In this document: positions 15,773-24,624 of the stretch, one piece after another
How positions within the stretch are numbered: the first letter of the stretch is position 1
Layout of the letters: every line of letters starts with the position of its first letter
NCBI GenBank assembly: GCA_964590435.1
Contig: CAZPWT010000015.1
Location: forward strand, 62,001-126,000
Source of the DNA: WSZJ01 sp964590435
GTDB lineage: Bacteria > Planctomycetota > MHYJ01 > WSZJ01
Reading direction: 5' to 3'
Length of the DNA: 64,000 nt
Translations under genes and position numbers: made by a program
The notes under the pieces: generated by a model
What the model saw: the letters and a program-made list of their open reading frames with translations, nothing else
The model's database searches: none
Told to the model about the DNA's origin: nothing

Positions 15773-16735
15773 ATGATCCACCGCCCCCGCCGTCTCCGCG
15801 CCAACCCGCTGATCCGGTCGCTCGTCCGCGAAACGACGCTTTCCGCTTCCAACCTCGTCCAGCCGCTTTTCGTGCGCCCCGGCAAGAAGCAGCGCCGGGC
15901 GATCAAGTCGATGCCGGGGATGTTCCAGCTCAGCGTGGACGAGCTCGTGAAGGACGCGAAAAAGGCGCGCGACGCCGGGGTTCCCGCGGTGATCCTGTTC
16001 GGCATCCCCGAATCGAAGGATGCGGTCGCAACGAGCGGCACCGAGCAAGACGGCATCATCCCCGCGGCGATCGAAGCGCTGAAAGACGGCGTGCCGGACC
16101 TGCTCGTGGTGACGGACGTCTGCCTCTGCGAGTACACCGACCACGGCCACTGCGGGCTCGTCGAGAACGGGAAGATCGTGAACGACCCCTCCCTCGACGT
16201 CCTCGCCCGGATGGCCCTGTCCCACGCCCGCGCCGGCGCCGACATCGTCGCCCCCAGCGACATGATGGACGGCCGCGTCGGCGCCATCCGCCAGGCGCTC
16301 GACGGCGAAGGGTTCACCGACCTGCCGATCCTGAGCTACGCCGCCAAATACGCCAGCGCCTTCTACGGCCCCTTCCGCGACGCAGCCGAGTCGCCCCCGC
16401 AGTTCGGCGACCGCGCGACCTACCAGATGGACCCCGCCAACGCCCTCGAGGCGCTCCGCGAAGTCGAACTCGACCTCGCCGAGGGCGCGGACATGGTGAT
16501 GGTCAAGCCCGCGCTGCCGTACCTCGACATCATCCGGCGCGTGAAGGAGAAGTTCGGCGTCCCGACGGCCGCGTACTGCGTCAGCGGCGAGTACGCGATG
16601 GTCAAGGCCGCCGCCGAGAACGGGTGGATCGACGAGAAGCGCGCCGCGCTGGAGATGCTCCTGTCCATCCGCCGGGCGGGCGCGGACTTCATCCTGACGT
16701 ACTGGGCGACGGAAGCGGCGGGGTGGCTCGAGTAG
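15773..16735 (+). CDS. hemB: Delta-aminolevulinic acid dehydratase (porphobilinogen synthase)
   Basis: A 320-aa HemB that condenses two 5-aminolevulinate molecules to porphobilinogen. The zinc-site cysteines appear in DVCLCEYTDHGHCG (about 118-131), so this is the zinc type rather than the magnesium type. The two active-site lysines are in SYAAKYAS and MVMVKPALPYLD. Length is standard. With the cobA-hemD fusion just upstream it forms a tetrapyrrole pair, although each seems to have its own start signals. Confidence 0.97.
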   Translation: MIHRPRRLRANPLIRSLVRETTLSASNLVQPLFVRPGKKQRRAIKSMPGMFQLSVDELVKDAKKARDAGVPAVILFGIPESKDAVATSGTEQDGIIPAAIEALKDGVPDLLVVTDVCLCEYTDHGHCGLVENGKIVNDPSLDVLARMALSHARAGADIVAPSDMMDGRVGAIRQALDGEGFTDLPILSYAAKYASAFYGPFRDAAESPPQFGDRATYQMDPANALEALREVELDLAEGADMVMVKPALPYLDIIRRVKEKFGVPTAAYCVSGEYAMVKAAAENGWIDEKRAALEMLLSIRRAGADFILTYWATEAAGWLE

Positions 16736-16799
16736 CGGCTTCATTGCGCATCCGTGCGCAATCGGTAAGATTCCGGCGCTCCCCGAGGGGGCGCTTCCC

Positions 16800-17540
16800 A
16801 TGGCGAAAAAAAAACAACCACCGCCCGAAACGCCCGTGACGCCTCCGGAGCCTGAGCCCGCCCCGGTTCCTGCGGCGGAGCCGGAAGCGCCCGCGCCGAA
16901 GAAGCGCCGCGCGAAGAAGGAAGAACCGCCGGCGGAGCAGGCGCCCGAGCCCGGGATGAGTCTGGACGCGCTGTCGGCCCCCGCGGCGCCCGCCGAGCCG
17001 GAAGGCGCCGAGCCGCCGATGGACGAGTCCTCGGCGATCCGCACGTTCGAGGCGCTGGTCTTCGCCACCAACGAGCCGCTTCCCCCCGCCGCCGTCCGCA
17101 AGATCGTCCCCGGCGCCACGCCGGCCCGCGTCCGCCGCTGGGCCGAGGCGCTCCAGCGCGAGTACGACGAGCGCGGCCGGGCGTTCCAGCTTCGCGAAAT
17201 CGCAGGCGGCTGGCAGATCCTCACCCGGCCGGAGCACGCCGAGGCGGTCCAGAAGATGCTCAAGGTGAAGGCCGAGGGGAAGCTGTCCACCGCGGCGCTG
17301 GAGACGCTGGCGATCGTTGCGTACCGGCAGCCGATCAACCGCGCCGACCTCGAGGCGATCCGCGGCGTGGGAAGCGGGCCGCTGCTCAGGGCGCTTATGG
17401 AGAAGGGGCTGGTGAAGGTGACGGGCAAGGAGGAGACGCTCGGGCGGCCGGTGCTGTATGGGACGACGGACCGGTTCCTGGAGCTGCTCGGGCTGGCGAG
17501 CGTGAAGGACCTGCCGAAGCCCGAGGAACTGAAGGGCTAG
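16800..17540 (+). CDS. scpB: Segregation and condensation protein B
   Basis: The 246-aa product has a non-conserved Lys/Pro/Ala/Glu-rich extension (residues 1-75) and then a complete ScpB winged-helix pair. Typical segments are TFEALVFATNEPLPPAAVRK and ETLAIVAYRQPINRADLEAI, then GRPVLYGTTDRFLELLGL. ScpB bridges ScpA and SMC in the condensin complex. scpA is not adjacent. The coding start holds nine A residues (16806-16814; Lys3-5), a site where polymerase slippage could occur. TAAGAT at 16766-16771 may be the -10 box. Confidence 0.93.
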   Translation: MAKKKQPPPETPVTPPEPEPAPVPAAEPEAPAPKKRRAKKEEPPAEQAPEPGMSLDALSAPAAPAEPEGAEPPMDESSAIRTFEALVFATNEPLPPAAVRKIVPGATPARVRRWAEALQREYDERGRAFQLREIAGGWQILTRPEHAEAVQKMLKVKAEGKLSTAALETLAIVAYRQPINRADLEAIRGVGSGPLLRALMEKGLVKVTGKEETLGRPVLYGTTDRFLELLGLASVKDLPKPEELKG

Positions 17541-17577
17541 AGCCGATGTTTTGATTTCGGCTCCGTGTCAAGGAGCC
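17540..17577 (+). promoter_or_regulatory. Mutually exclusive hairpins before the STN-like cluster
   Basis: GAGCCGA (17540-17546) can pair with TCGGCTC (17557-17563). The overlapping GGCTCC (17559-17564) can instead pair with GGAGCC (17572-17577). No T-run follows either stem. The middle strand cannot do both, so the segment could act as a simple RNA switch; equally it may be a remnant terminator of scpB. Confidence 0.3.
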
Positions 17578-17649
17578 TGACATCCGGCGGGCGCCCTTCG
17601 GCCGATTCCGGGCGATTCACGCGGCATTCCAATTGCGGGTTGCACCGGC

Positions 17650-18942
17650 ATGATCCCCCGCGTCGTCGCCATCACGCTGGCCGCTGCGCTGGCCCTGTTC
17701 CTGGCGCTGTGGCTCCGGAAACCGTCCGCTGAAGGGCCGTTCCGGGCGCAGGCGCCTCCCGCACAGGCGCCGGCGGATGCTTCGGCGCCGCGCGCCGGGT
17801 CCGCGGAAGCCGCGCCGGGCACCGGGACCCTTCCATCGACAACCCCCGCGCCGGTCCTGCACGGCCTGCGCCTGCTCGCGCGCGAAGAGGCCGAGAAGCG
17901 CGGCTGGTCGGCGCCGGTGAAGGTGCCGACGCCCGCGGAGACGGCGAGCGAGCGGGCGTGGAGAAAGTGGAAAGAGACGCCGATCTCGATCAACTGCACG
18001 GACACGCCGCTGGTCGAGTTCCTCGAGGACCTGCGCGCGCGGTACGGCCTCGAGACGCGGGTCGACCCGGAGATCGACCTGGAGGCCCACACGGTGACGT
18101 TCCGGGTGGAAGACCTCCCCGGCGACCAGGCCTTCGACCTCATCCTGAAGATGGCGGACCTGGCGTGGTGCATCGACGACCGGGGGACGCTGTGGATCAC
18201 GACGAAGGAGCGCGTTCCCATCCTCGCGCCCCTCCCCGCCGATGCGGAATCGCCCGACGACGAGTGGAAGGCCTCGACGGTGCGAAGCGGTTGCGGCGCC
18301 CGAGAGCAACGCCCGATGGCGGAGCAGCGTGCGGCGTTCATGAAGGGAAAGACCGTCTCGGTCTCGATCGCGAATCGTCCCCTCAAGGAAGCCGTGGAAG
18401 AACTTGCGAAGGCCGGCGACATCTCGCTCTACTGGTCGGAGGCCGCCGACGAACGCGCCGCCCGCGCGCCGATCGCCTCCCTCGTCGGGGACGACCTCCC
18501 CCTCTGGCCCTCGATCGAGCAACTTCTGGCCCCCGCCGGCCTGGACCTCGCCTGCTGGTCCAGCGGATGCGCGACCGTGGAAACCAGGGAGGACGTCCAG
18601 GCGCTCGTACGCTGGGAAGTGGACGCCGAGAAAATCCTGAAGGAAGTGGCCCGGGAGAAAGCGGAACTGGTGGCTCGCAAGGTCCGGATCGAAGGGAAGG
18701 TCCTCACGCTTCAGGCGGTCGCGGCGCAACTGGAGGCGCAGCTGGGCGTGAAGGTTCACATCGTGCGCGCGCTGGAGCATTGCGAGGTCACGTGGGAATC
18801 CGACGGGCTGGAGCAGGCGGCCAGCGTGGTCCTTGAGATCCTTGCGAGGGACACTCCCCTCGCGTGGGACTGGATCTTCCAGGGAACGTGGCAGGAGCCG
18901 GTCGACGGGCCGCGCGAAATCTGGCTGGTCGATCGGCGCTGA
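17650..18942 (+). CDS. Membrane-anchored STN/secretin-N-like repeat protein 1
   Basis: A 430-aa protein with an N-terminal membrane anchor (about 4-23) and a Pro/Ala linker. Three modules follow. The first (about 115-190) reads INCTDTPLVEFLEDLRARYG then FRVEDLPGDQAFDLILKM and ends with DRGTLWITTKE. This beta-alpha-beta pattern matches STN and secretin N domains. Modules 2 and 3 (about 235-315 and 340-415) are more diverged. Two paralogues follow. No secretin channel, TonB-dependent barrel or pilus gene is adjacent, so the role is unknown. It lies in the periplasm, tethered to the inner membrane. Confidence 0.6.
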   Translation: MIPRVVAITLAAALALFLALWLRKPSAEGPFRAQAPPAQAPADASAPRAGSAEAAPGTGTLPSTTPAPVLHGLRLLAREEAEKRGWSAPVKVPTPAETASERAWRKWKETPISINCTDTPLVEFLEDLRARYGLETRVDPEIDLEAHTVTFRVEDLPGDQAFDLILKMADLAWCIDDRGTLWITTKERVPILAPLPADAESPDDEWKASTVRSGCGAREQRPMAEQRAAFMKGKTVSVSIANRPLKEAVEELAKAGDISLYWSEAADERAARAPIASLVGDDLPLWPSIEQLLAPAGLDLACWSSGCATVETREDVQALVRWEVDAEKILKEVAREKAELVARKVRIEGKVLTLQAVAAQLEAQLGVKVHIVRALEHCEVTWESDGLEQAASVVLEILARDTPLAWDWIFQGTWQEPVDGPREIWLVDRR

Positions 18943-19058
18943 AACTCGCCGATGGCTTTCTTTCGTTTGTAAGTACTTCTGACAATTCCATGGCCGAAGC
19001 CTGTCCCGCGCCCGTCCCGGCCCGGCACGCCCCTTGCTTTCAGCGTTTTCACCCACAA

Positions 19059-20297
19059 ATGCCTCCCCTCCGAGCCGCGCTCCTCACAGCCCTTCTCGGA
19101 CTCCTCGCGCTCCTCATTGCGTGGGGACTCCGTTCGCCCCGGCATGCCGCTTCCGGCCGGGAGGCCGATGTCGTCGAACCCGCGAAAAAGGCGGGGCCGC
19201 CGCCGAAACGGGACTTCCCGCGCCGGCCGCCCGCGCAGGACGAGGTGTTCGCGGATCCGCCGGAAGAGGAGATGCCGGGCCCGGGGCACCCGTGGGCGGC
19301 GTACCTCGCGCGATGCGCGGAGGTCGAACGCAAGTTGCGCGGGGCGCAGCCTTCGCTTGATTTCCAGAATACGTCCCTTCTCCCGATCCTCGCGGCCCTC
19401 GAGGATGCCACGGGGCTGAAGTTCCACGTCGACGTCCCCGCCGACACGACCAGCAAGGAAATCTCCTTCGCCGTGAAGGAACTGATCGCGTTCCACACGC
19501 TGCGCCTTCTGCTCCAGCAGTACGACCTGATGTACGTCGTCGCCGAGGACGGCGAACTGTGGATCATCCCGGCCCAGGAGCGCCCTGAAGTCGGGCAGCC
19601 GATCTACCCGCACGAGCCCGCGTTCGTGGCCGAGCTGCGGGCGATGCGGGCGGTGAGCGGCGAAGTGACGGCCAAGCCGAAGGACCCCGCGATCGCCGAG
19701 CGGAACAGCCGCACGAACTCCGCGATCAAGGCCGCCAAGCTCTCCCTGAACCTCGTCGAGACGCCGCTTCCCGAGGCGATCTCGATGATCCAGGAGGTCA
19801 CCCAGCTGAACGTGATGATCGACCGGCGGCGGATCGAGGACCCGGACGCGACGGTGGTGACGGCAACGCTGGCGGATGCGCCGATGGAAGAAGCGCTGGG
19901 GGCGTGCCTGAACAACACGGAGTTCGGCTGGACGACGGACGACGGCGTGCTGGTGATCACGACGAAGCAGCGCATCCAGGAGATGGCGGAGACGGAAGAG
20001 GCGGCGAAGAAGCGCAAGGCCGAGATCGCGGCGGCGGAAAACGACCTGTTCTCGCGGACGGTCGCGTTCGGCGCCGAGAACATGCGGCTCCGCGACGTCG
20101 CGGACGTCCTCGCCAAAGGGCTGGGCGTCCCGTACCAGATGGACCCCGCGACGTGGGCCCGCAAGGCGCGGTACACGATCGAGGAACGGCAGCGCCCGGC
20201 GCTCGAGATCGTGAAGCTGATGCGCAAGGGCGCGCCGCTGATCGTCGTCTACCGCAACGGAATCCTGTGGTTCCTTTCCCCGGAGGGCGTCAAGTGA
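19059..20297 (+). CDS. Membrane-anchored STN/secretin-N-like repeat protein 2
   Basis: A 412-aa paralogue with anchor (MPPLRAALLTALLGLLALLI), Pro-rich linker and three modules. Module 1: LDFQNTSLLPILAALEDATG to DGELWIIPAQE. Module 2: LSLNLVETPLPEAISMIQEV to DGVLVITTKQ. Module 3: AFGAENMRLRDVADVLAKGL to NGILWFLSPE. A Lys/Ala/Glu helix links modules 2 and 3. Each module ends with a beta-turn-beta of the form DG-x-LW-hydrophobic. The stop overlaps the GTG of the third paralogue. The ATG at 19059 has no clear ribosome site. Function unknown. Confidence 0.6.
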   Translation: MPPLRAALLTALLGLLALLIAWGLRSPRHAASGREADVVEPAKKAGPPPKRDFPRRPPAQDEVFADPPEEEMPGPGHPWAAYLARCAEVERKLRGAQPSLDFQNTSLLPILAALEDATGLKFHVDVPADTTSKEISFAVKELIAFHTLRLLLQQYDLMYVVAEDGELWIIPAQERPEVGQPIYPHEPAFVAELRAMRAVSGEVTAKPKDPAIAERNSRTNSAIKAAKLSLNLVETPLPEAISMIQEVTQLNVMIDRRRIEDPDATVVTATLADAPMEEALGACLNNTEFGWTTDDGVLVITTKQRIQEMAETEEAAKKRKAEIAAAENDLFSRTVAFGAENMRLRDVADVLAKGLGVPYQMDPATWARKARYTIEERQRPALEIVKLMRKGAPLIVVYRNGILWFLSPEGVK

Positions 20298-21547
20298 AGC
20301 GCACCCGCCGCCAGGCGATCCTCGTGGCTCTCCTGCTGGTGGCGCTTCTTGCCGGCCTCTGGAAACTCGGGAGTGCGCGGCGAAGCGGCGACGCGGTCTC
20401 GACGGGGCCGCTGGCGACGGGGGCCCCGGCGGTGTTCAAGGGCAAGAAGCCGCCGGCGCGCGATTTCAAGCGGCGTTCGGGGTACACGATCACGGCGCGC
20501 GCCGAGGGCGAAAAGGCGGATCCCGCTTCCCCGCCCCACCCGCTCGACGCGGAAATCGCCGCGAGGGCGGAGCGCTGGAAGCCCTGGCGGATGACGAAGA
20601 CGGACCTGAACTACACGGACCGGCCGCTCAACGAAGTGCTGGAGGACCTGGCGAAGCGGTACGGGCTGAAGTTCAACATCCTCCCGGGGCTCATGCTCGA
20701 AGACAAGACCGTGACCTTCAAGGTGGACCAGCTGGCGGCCGACCAGACGCTTGACCTGATCTTCAAGATGTCGGATCTCAAGTGGGTCCTGACGCCGGAT
20801 GGGACGATGGTCGTGATGGCGCCCGACGCCGACGCCACGCCGTGGGAGGCGCAGGACTCGCCGGAGCTGCGCGACATGGAGGCGACGCTGGCCGAGCGGC
20901 TGAAGCACCAGTACGAGCTCGAGAAGGACAGCCGGAACGACAAGTACTGGGCCGGCGTCAAGGGCCGGACGATGCCGCAGACGCTCCCCTCCGACACGCT
21001 CTTCGATTCGCTGGACGCGATGCAGGAGAGCCTGAAGCTGAACATGGTGCTCTCGTCGAACGTCCGGAAGACGACGTGGGAGAAACCCCCGACGATGCCG
21101 GAACTCGTCGCGGGGAAACCGGTCCCCGACACGTTCGACGCGTGGGCCTCGAGCGCGGGACTCGGTTGGAAGGTCGAGAACGGGCTCATGTTTTTCGGGA
21201 CGGCGGAGGAAATCCAGGCGGCGAAGGACGTCGAGGACAAGCGCCGCGCCGAGCGCAAGGCCCGCGAGGGCAGCCTGTCGGAGCTCCTGGCCCGCAAGGT
21301 GAAGGTCGGCGGCGACAACCTGGCGATCCGGCAGCTCGCGGAGCTGCTGGGAAGCGCGCTGGGGGTGCCGGTGAAGCTGGACCCGGAGACGTGGCACCGC
21401 GCGGCGAGGATCACGATCGACGACGCGGAGCGGACGGCGCTCGACGTCGTGCGGATCATCCAGGCCGCGGCGCCGGTCGAAGTTTCGCTGCGCAACGGCG
21501 TGCTGTGGTTCCTCGGGCCGGCGCCGCAGGACAACGTCTACAAGTAG
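20294..21547 (+). CDS. Membrane-anchored STN/secretin-N-like repeat protein 3
   Basis: The start is GTG 20294, overlapping the previous stop (GTGA), so the two are co-translated. The 417-aa product has an anchor (RQAILVALLLVALLAGLW), a linker, and modules LNYTDRPLNEVLEDLAKRYG to DGTMVVMAPD, a diverged middle module with SLDAMQESLKLNMVLSSNVR, and VGGDNLAIRQLAELLGSALG to NGVLWFLGPA. The first module is closest to that of protein 1 and the last to that of protein 2, as expected for tandem duplication. The gene is convergent with the CAP gene. Confidence 0.6.
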   Translation: MKRTRRQAILVALLLVALLAGLWKLGSARRSGDAVSTGPLATGAPAVFKGKKPPARDFKRRSGYTITARAEGEKADPASPPHPLDAEIAARAERWKPWRMTKTDLNYTDRPLNEVLEDLAKRYGLKFNILPGLMLEDKTVTFKVDQLAADQTLDLIFKMSDLKWVLTPDGTMVVMAPDADATPWEAQDSPELRDMEATLAERLKHQYELEKDSRNDKYWAGVKGRTMPQTLPSDTLFDSLDAMQESLKLNMVLSSNVRKTTWEKPPTMPELVAGKPVPDTFDAWASSAGLGWKVENGLMFFGTAEEIQAAKDVEDKRRAERKAREGSLSELLARKVKVGGDNLAIRQLAELLGSALGVPVKLDPETWHRAARITIDDAERTALDVVRIIQAAAPVEVSLRNGVLWFLGPAPQDNVYK

Positions 21548-21552
21548 GCGGC

Positions 21553-22428
21553 CTACTTCGGCGGCGGCTCCGCCGGCGTCCCCTCGGTCGTGAACTTCCA
21601 CTCGGCCGACCAGGGCTTTCCCCCGACCTTCGCCGCCATGTTCACGGTGTACGTCGCGCCCGGCTTCAGCACGTCCTTCGGGATCGCGCAGACGGTGTTC
21701 CGCTGGTAGCGCGCGTCCGCCGGCTTCTCCGGCGTCGAAACCCAGCAGTCCACGAGCTTGCCGTCCGCATCCTTCAGCCCCACGCTCGCTTCCTTCACCG
21801 GCACGCCCTGCGGGAACTGAGCCGTGATCGGGAACCCCGCCTTCCCGTCCTTGTCGTCCGGGATCGGGTTCGGCATCTCCCCACCGAATTCCCGCGGCAC
21901 GTCCTTCTGCTTGTCCCGCGGGAACAGCACCGGCTGCGGCCCCTTCCCCGGCGGCTTCTTCCCGCCTTTCACGCCGTTCATCACGTCCACGACGACGTAC
22001 CAGCCGCCGTCATCGGAAGCGGCGCCGAACCCGATCCGGTCGAGGCCGGGTTCGAGGAGCGGCACGCGGTGGAACAGCGTGGCCATGAGCCCGTCGATCG
22101 CGGGAACCGGGTCGCTGAAGCTGATGTCGGACGACTTTCCGGCCTTTTCGCCCTCGGCCGAGTACCCCGGCAGCTTCGCGTCCTCGTTGTGCGCCCCGAG
22201 CCCCTGCACCGACGGATGGTCCTTGTTCGTCTTCAGGTACTCCGCGTGCGCCTGGCACCCCTTGGAGAGCTCTTCGTCCATCTTGACCGGCGTCTGCCCC
22301 GCGAGCTTGCGCCACGCGTTGACCTTCTCCAGCACTTTCCCCGGCGTGTCCGTCGCCGCCGGCGCGGGGTCTTCGGCGAGCACGACCAGCGAAGCGGCGA
22401 GTGCGAGCAGGAGGGCGCGGCGGATCAT
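21553..22428 (-). CDS. Secreted CAP/SCP-domain protein
   Basis: A 291-aa exported protein with signal peptide (residues 1-18) and an SCP/PR1-like (CAP) domain at about 28-150, recognised from VLEKVNAWRKLAGQTPVKMD, CQAHAEYL and a later WYVVVDVMNG. The His of the usual CAP tetrad may be in FHRVPLLEPGLDRIGFG. The C-terminal half (about 180-285) looks like an Ig-type beta sandwich (PGATYTVNMAAKVGGKPW). Bacterial CAP proteins are secreted and of mostly unknown function. Monocistronic. Confidence 0.75.
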   Translation of the reverse strand: MIRRALLLALAASLVVLAEDPAPAATDTPGKVLEKVNAWRKLAGQTPVKMDEELSKGCQAHAEYLKTNKDHPSVQGLGAHNEDAKLPGYSAEGEKAGKSSDISFSDPVPAIDGLMATLFHRVPLLEPGLDRIGFGAASDDGGWYVVVDVMNGVKGGKKPPGKGPQPVLFPRDKQKDVPREFGGEMPNPIPDDKDGKAGFPITAQFPQGVPVKEASVGLKDADGKLVDCWVSTPEKPADARYQRNTVCAIPKDVLKPGATYTVNMAAKVGGKPWSAEWKFTTEGTPAEPPPK

Positions 22429-22457
22429 GGCCGCATCTTATCGCACGGATCGCGATT

Positions 22458-22530
22458 CACGACACTCGGCAACCCCGAACACCCAACCGGCAACTCCCTT
22501 CGACTTTCGACCTTCGACGTCGTTCTCCGT
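22458..22530. repeat. Heptamer repeat array (CCGAACA / GGCAACC type)
   Basis: Between the CAP gene and ruvB the units GGCAACC, CCGAACA, CCCAACC, GGCAACT are followed by TTCGACC and TTCGACG units. It ends shortly before the ruvB -10 box. Confidence 0.6.
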
Positions 22531-22561
22531 GAACAGCGTTCCCCCATCTCCCCCTCGCCAC

Positions 22562-22567
22562 TACAAT
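22562..22567 (+). promoter_or_regulatory. -10 box of ruvB, leaderless type
   Basis: TACAAT lies 7 nt before the ATG at 22575. I see no good -35 box and no Shine-Dalgarno sequence. Confidence 0.45.
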
Positions 22568-22574
22568 CCCCGGC

Positions 22575-23567
22575 ATGGCCCGCGCACGCGAAGACGAAGC
22601 CCAGCTCGATGCCGCGCTGCGTCCCGCGACATTCACGGAGTTCGTCGGGCAGAAGCAGGTCGTCGACAACCTCAAGGTCTTCCTCAAGGCCGCCCGCGAC
22701 CGCAAGGAAACCGTCGACCACGTCCTCCTGAGCGGCCAGCCCGGCCTTGGCAAGACCACCCTCGCCGCGCTCGTCGCCCACGAAATGCGCGCCCCGCTCG
22801 TCACCACCAGCGGCCCCGCCCTCGAACGCGCCGGCGACCTCGCCGGCCTCCTCACCCGCCTCGAGGCCGGCACCGTCCTCTTCATCGACGAAATCCACCG
22901 CCTCCCGCCGACCGTGGAGGAGTACCTCTACTCCGCCATGGAAGACCGCTTCATCAATATCGTCCTCGACTCCGGCCCGCACGCCCGCACGATGAAGCTC
23001 GACGTGCCCCCGTTCACGCTCGTCGGCGCCACGACGCGCGAGGGGATGCTCTCCGACCCGTTCCGCGCGAGGTTCGGCGTCCTGCTGCGCCTCGAGCCCT
23101 ACCCCGAGAGCGACCTCGTGCAGATCCTCAAGCGAAGCGCGAGCCTGCTCAAGATCCCGCTGGAGGCCGCCGGCGCCGAGTCGGTCGCGAAGCGTTCGCA
23201 GGGAACGCCGCGCCTCGCGAACCGCTACCTGCGGCGCGTCCGCGACTTCGCGCAGGTCGAAGGCGACGGCAAGGTCACGGCGAAGGGCGCCGGCGCGGCG
23301 CTCGAGCGGCTCGGGATCGACGCGCTGGGGCTCGTCCCGGTCCAGCGCCAGATCCTCGAGGTCCTCTCCAAGCACGGCGGCGGCCCGCTCGGCCTCAAGA
23401 CCATCGGCGCGTATGTCGGCGAAGAAGAAGCGACGATCGAGGACGTCCACGAGCCGTACCTGATCCGGCTCGGGTTCCTCAAGCGCACGCCGCGCGGGCG
23501 TGTGGCGGCGGAAGAGGGATTGAAGCATGTCGGCGTGAAGATCAAGAAGGCGAGCGAGCTCTTCTAG
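22575..23567 (+). CDS. ruvB: Holliday junction branch migration helicase RuvB
   Basis: A 330-aa AAA+ motor that drives branch migration with RuvA. Walker A is GQPGLGKTTLA (about 55-65), Walker B is FIDEIHRLPPTVEEYLYSAM, sensor I is LVGATTREGML and the arginine finger is in DPFRARFG. The C-terminal winged helix has GLKTIGAYVGEEEATIEDV, and PYLIRLGFLKRTPRGR closes the protein. Length is standard. ruvA and ruvC are not adjacent. A STAS gene starts 2 nt after the stop. Confidence 0.98.
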   Translation: MARAREDEAQLDAALRPATFTEFVGQKQVVDNLKVFLKAARDRKETVDHVLLSGQPGLGKTTLAALVAHEMRAPLVTTSGPALERAGDLAGLLTRLEAGTVLFIDEIHRLPPTVEEYLYSAMEDRFINIVLDSGPHARTMKLDVPPFTLVGATTREGMLSDPFRARFGVLLRLEPYPESDLVQILKRSASLLKIPLEAAGAESVAKRSQGTPRLANRYLRRVRDFAQVEGDGKVTAKGAGAALERLGIDALGLVPVQRQILEVLSKHGGGPLGLKTIGAYVGEEEATIEDVHEPYLIRLGFLKRTPRGRVAAEEGLKHVGVKIKKASELF

Positions 23568-23569
23568 TC

Positions 23570-23974
23570 ATGTGGCACCCGCCGAAATCGAAGATCTCGA
23601 TCAAGGTAGAGCGGCTGGAAGACGTGCCGTTTGGAGCCTACCTGACGCTCGAAGGATCCGGCGATGCGACAAATGTCATGGAACTCTCGGACGCGCTGGA
23701 TCCTCTATTCCGCGAAGGTGTCAATCGCCTGGCGTTCGACCTGGAGAAGGTGAAGTACTTCAACGACACCTTTGAGGGGCTTGTCACCAAGCAGGCCGAA
23801 CGGCTCAATGGCGGTGAGGGGATACTCGTCCTGGTCCGGCCGCACGAGAAGCTCGCAGTGATCCTGAGACTGCTCGGGATCGAGGTTTATCGATTTGCCT
23901 CCTCCCGCGAAGACGCAATCCGCCAATTGAAATCGCTCGCGGGTCAGAAACTCACGACACAATCAGGAGCCTGA
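23570..23974 (+). CDS. STAS-domain-like protein
   Basis: The 134-aa product fits a STAS fold: GAYLTLEGSGDATNVMELSD, then LAFDLEKVKYFNDTFEGLVT, then RLLGIEVYRFASSREDAI. In the switch loop (KYFNDTFEGL) the usual Ser is replaced by Asn-Asp-Thr, so phosphorylation could only be on Thr. ATG 23570 lies 2 nt after the ruvB stop. Codon use is less GC-rich than in ruvB. It may be an anti-sigma antagonist unrelated to the module at 11.8-13.9 kb; the partner is unknown. Confidence 0.6.
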   Translation: MWHPPKSKISIKVERLEDVPFGAYLTLEGSGDATNVMELSDALDPLFREGVNRLAFDLEKVKYFNDTFEGLVTKQAERLNGGEGILVLVRPHEKLAVILRLLGIEVYRFASSREDAIRQLKSLAGQKLTTQSGA

Positions 23975-23979
23975 GCCTC

Positions 23980-24624
23980 GTGGACCCCCTCGACCGCCTG
24001 ATGACCAACAACCGAGCCTGGTCGGCGCGGATGAAGAAAGAGCGCCCCGGGTTCTTCGAAACGCTGAAGGACCAGCAGAAACCCGAGTTCCTCTGGATCG
24101 GCTGCGCGGACAGCCGGGTGCCGGCGAACGAGATCGTCGGGCTGCTTCCCGGCGAGCTCTTCGTGCACCGGAACGTCGCGAACCTCGTGATCACGAGCGA
24201 CCTGAACTGCGTGAGCGTGATCCAGTTCGCGGTCGACGTGCTGCGGATCAAGCACATCATCGTCTGCGGCCACTACGGCTGTTCCGGCGTGCAGGCCGCG
24301 ATCCGCGAGGACGAGATCGGCGTGGCGGACAACTGGCTGATGCACGTCCGGCACACGCGCGACCGGCACGAAAGCGAGCTGGAAACGCTCGAGACCGACG
24401 AGCAGCGCTTCCGCCGCCTGTGCGAAATCAACGTGGTGGAGCAGGTGCAGAACACCGCCCACACGACGCCGGTGCAGCATGCGTGGCGCGTCGGGCAGGA
24501 GCTGACGATCCACGGGCTGATCTACGGCGTCGAGGACGGGCTGCTCAAGGATCTGGGCGTGCGGGCGGCCAACCGGACCGAGGTGACGGCGATCCGTCGC
24601 CGGGGACGCGGCGAGCCGGGGTAG
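23980..24624 (+). CDS. can: Beta-class carbonic anhydrase
   Basis: A 214-aa beta-carbonic anhydrase, interconverting CO2 and bicarbonate. The zinc ligands C42, H98 and C101 and the D44-R46 dyad are present in IGCADSRVPAN and IIVCGHYGCSGV; the conserved HRNVAN follows the first motif. The start is GTG 23980, 5 nt after the STAS stop, with AGGAG upstream. The overall form (EINVVEQVQN, GLIYGVEDGLL) is that of the E. coli Can group. Confidence 0.95.
   Translation: MDPLDRLMTNNRAWSARMKKERPGFFETLKDQQKPEFLWIGCADSRVPANEIVGLLPGELFVHRNVANLVITSDLNCVSVIQFAVDVLRIKHIIVCGHYGCSGVQAAIREDEIGVADNWLMHVRHTRDRHESELETLETDEQRFRRLCEINVVEQVQNTAHTTPVQHAWRVGQELTIHGLIYGVEDGLLKDLGVRAANRTEVTAIRRRGRGEPG

Noticed and set aside
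17650..21547. Type II/III secretion secretin
   Set aside because: Only N-domain-like modules are seen. The C-terminal beta-barrel domain of secretins is absent in all three proteins.
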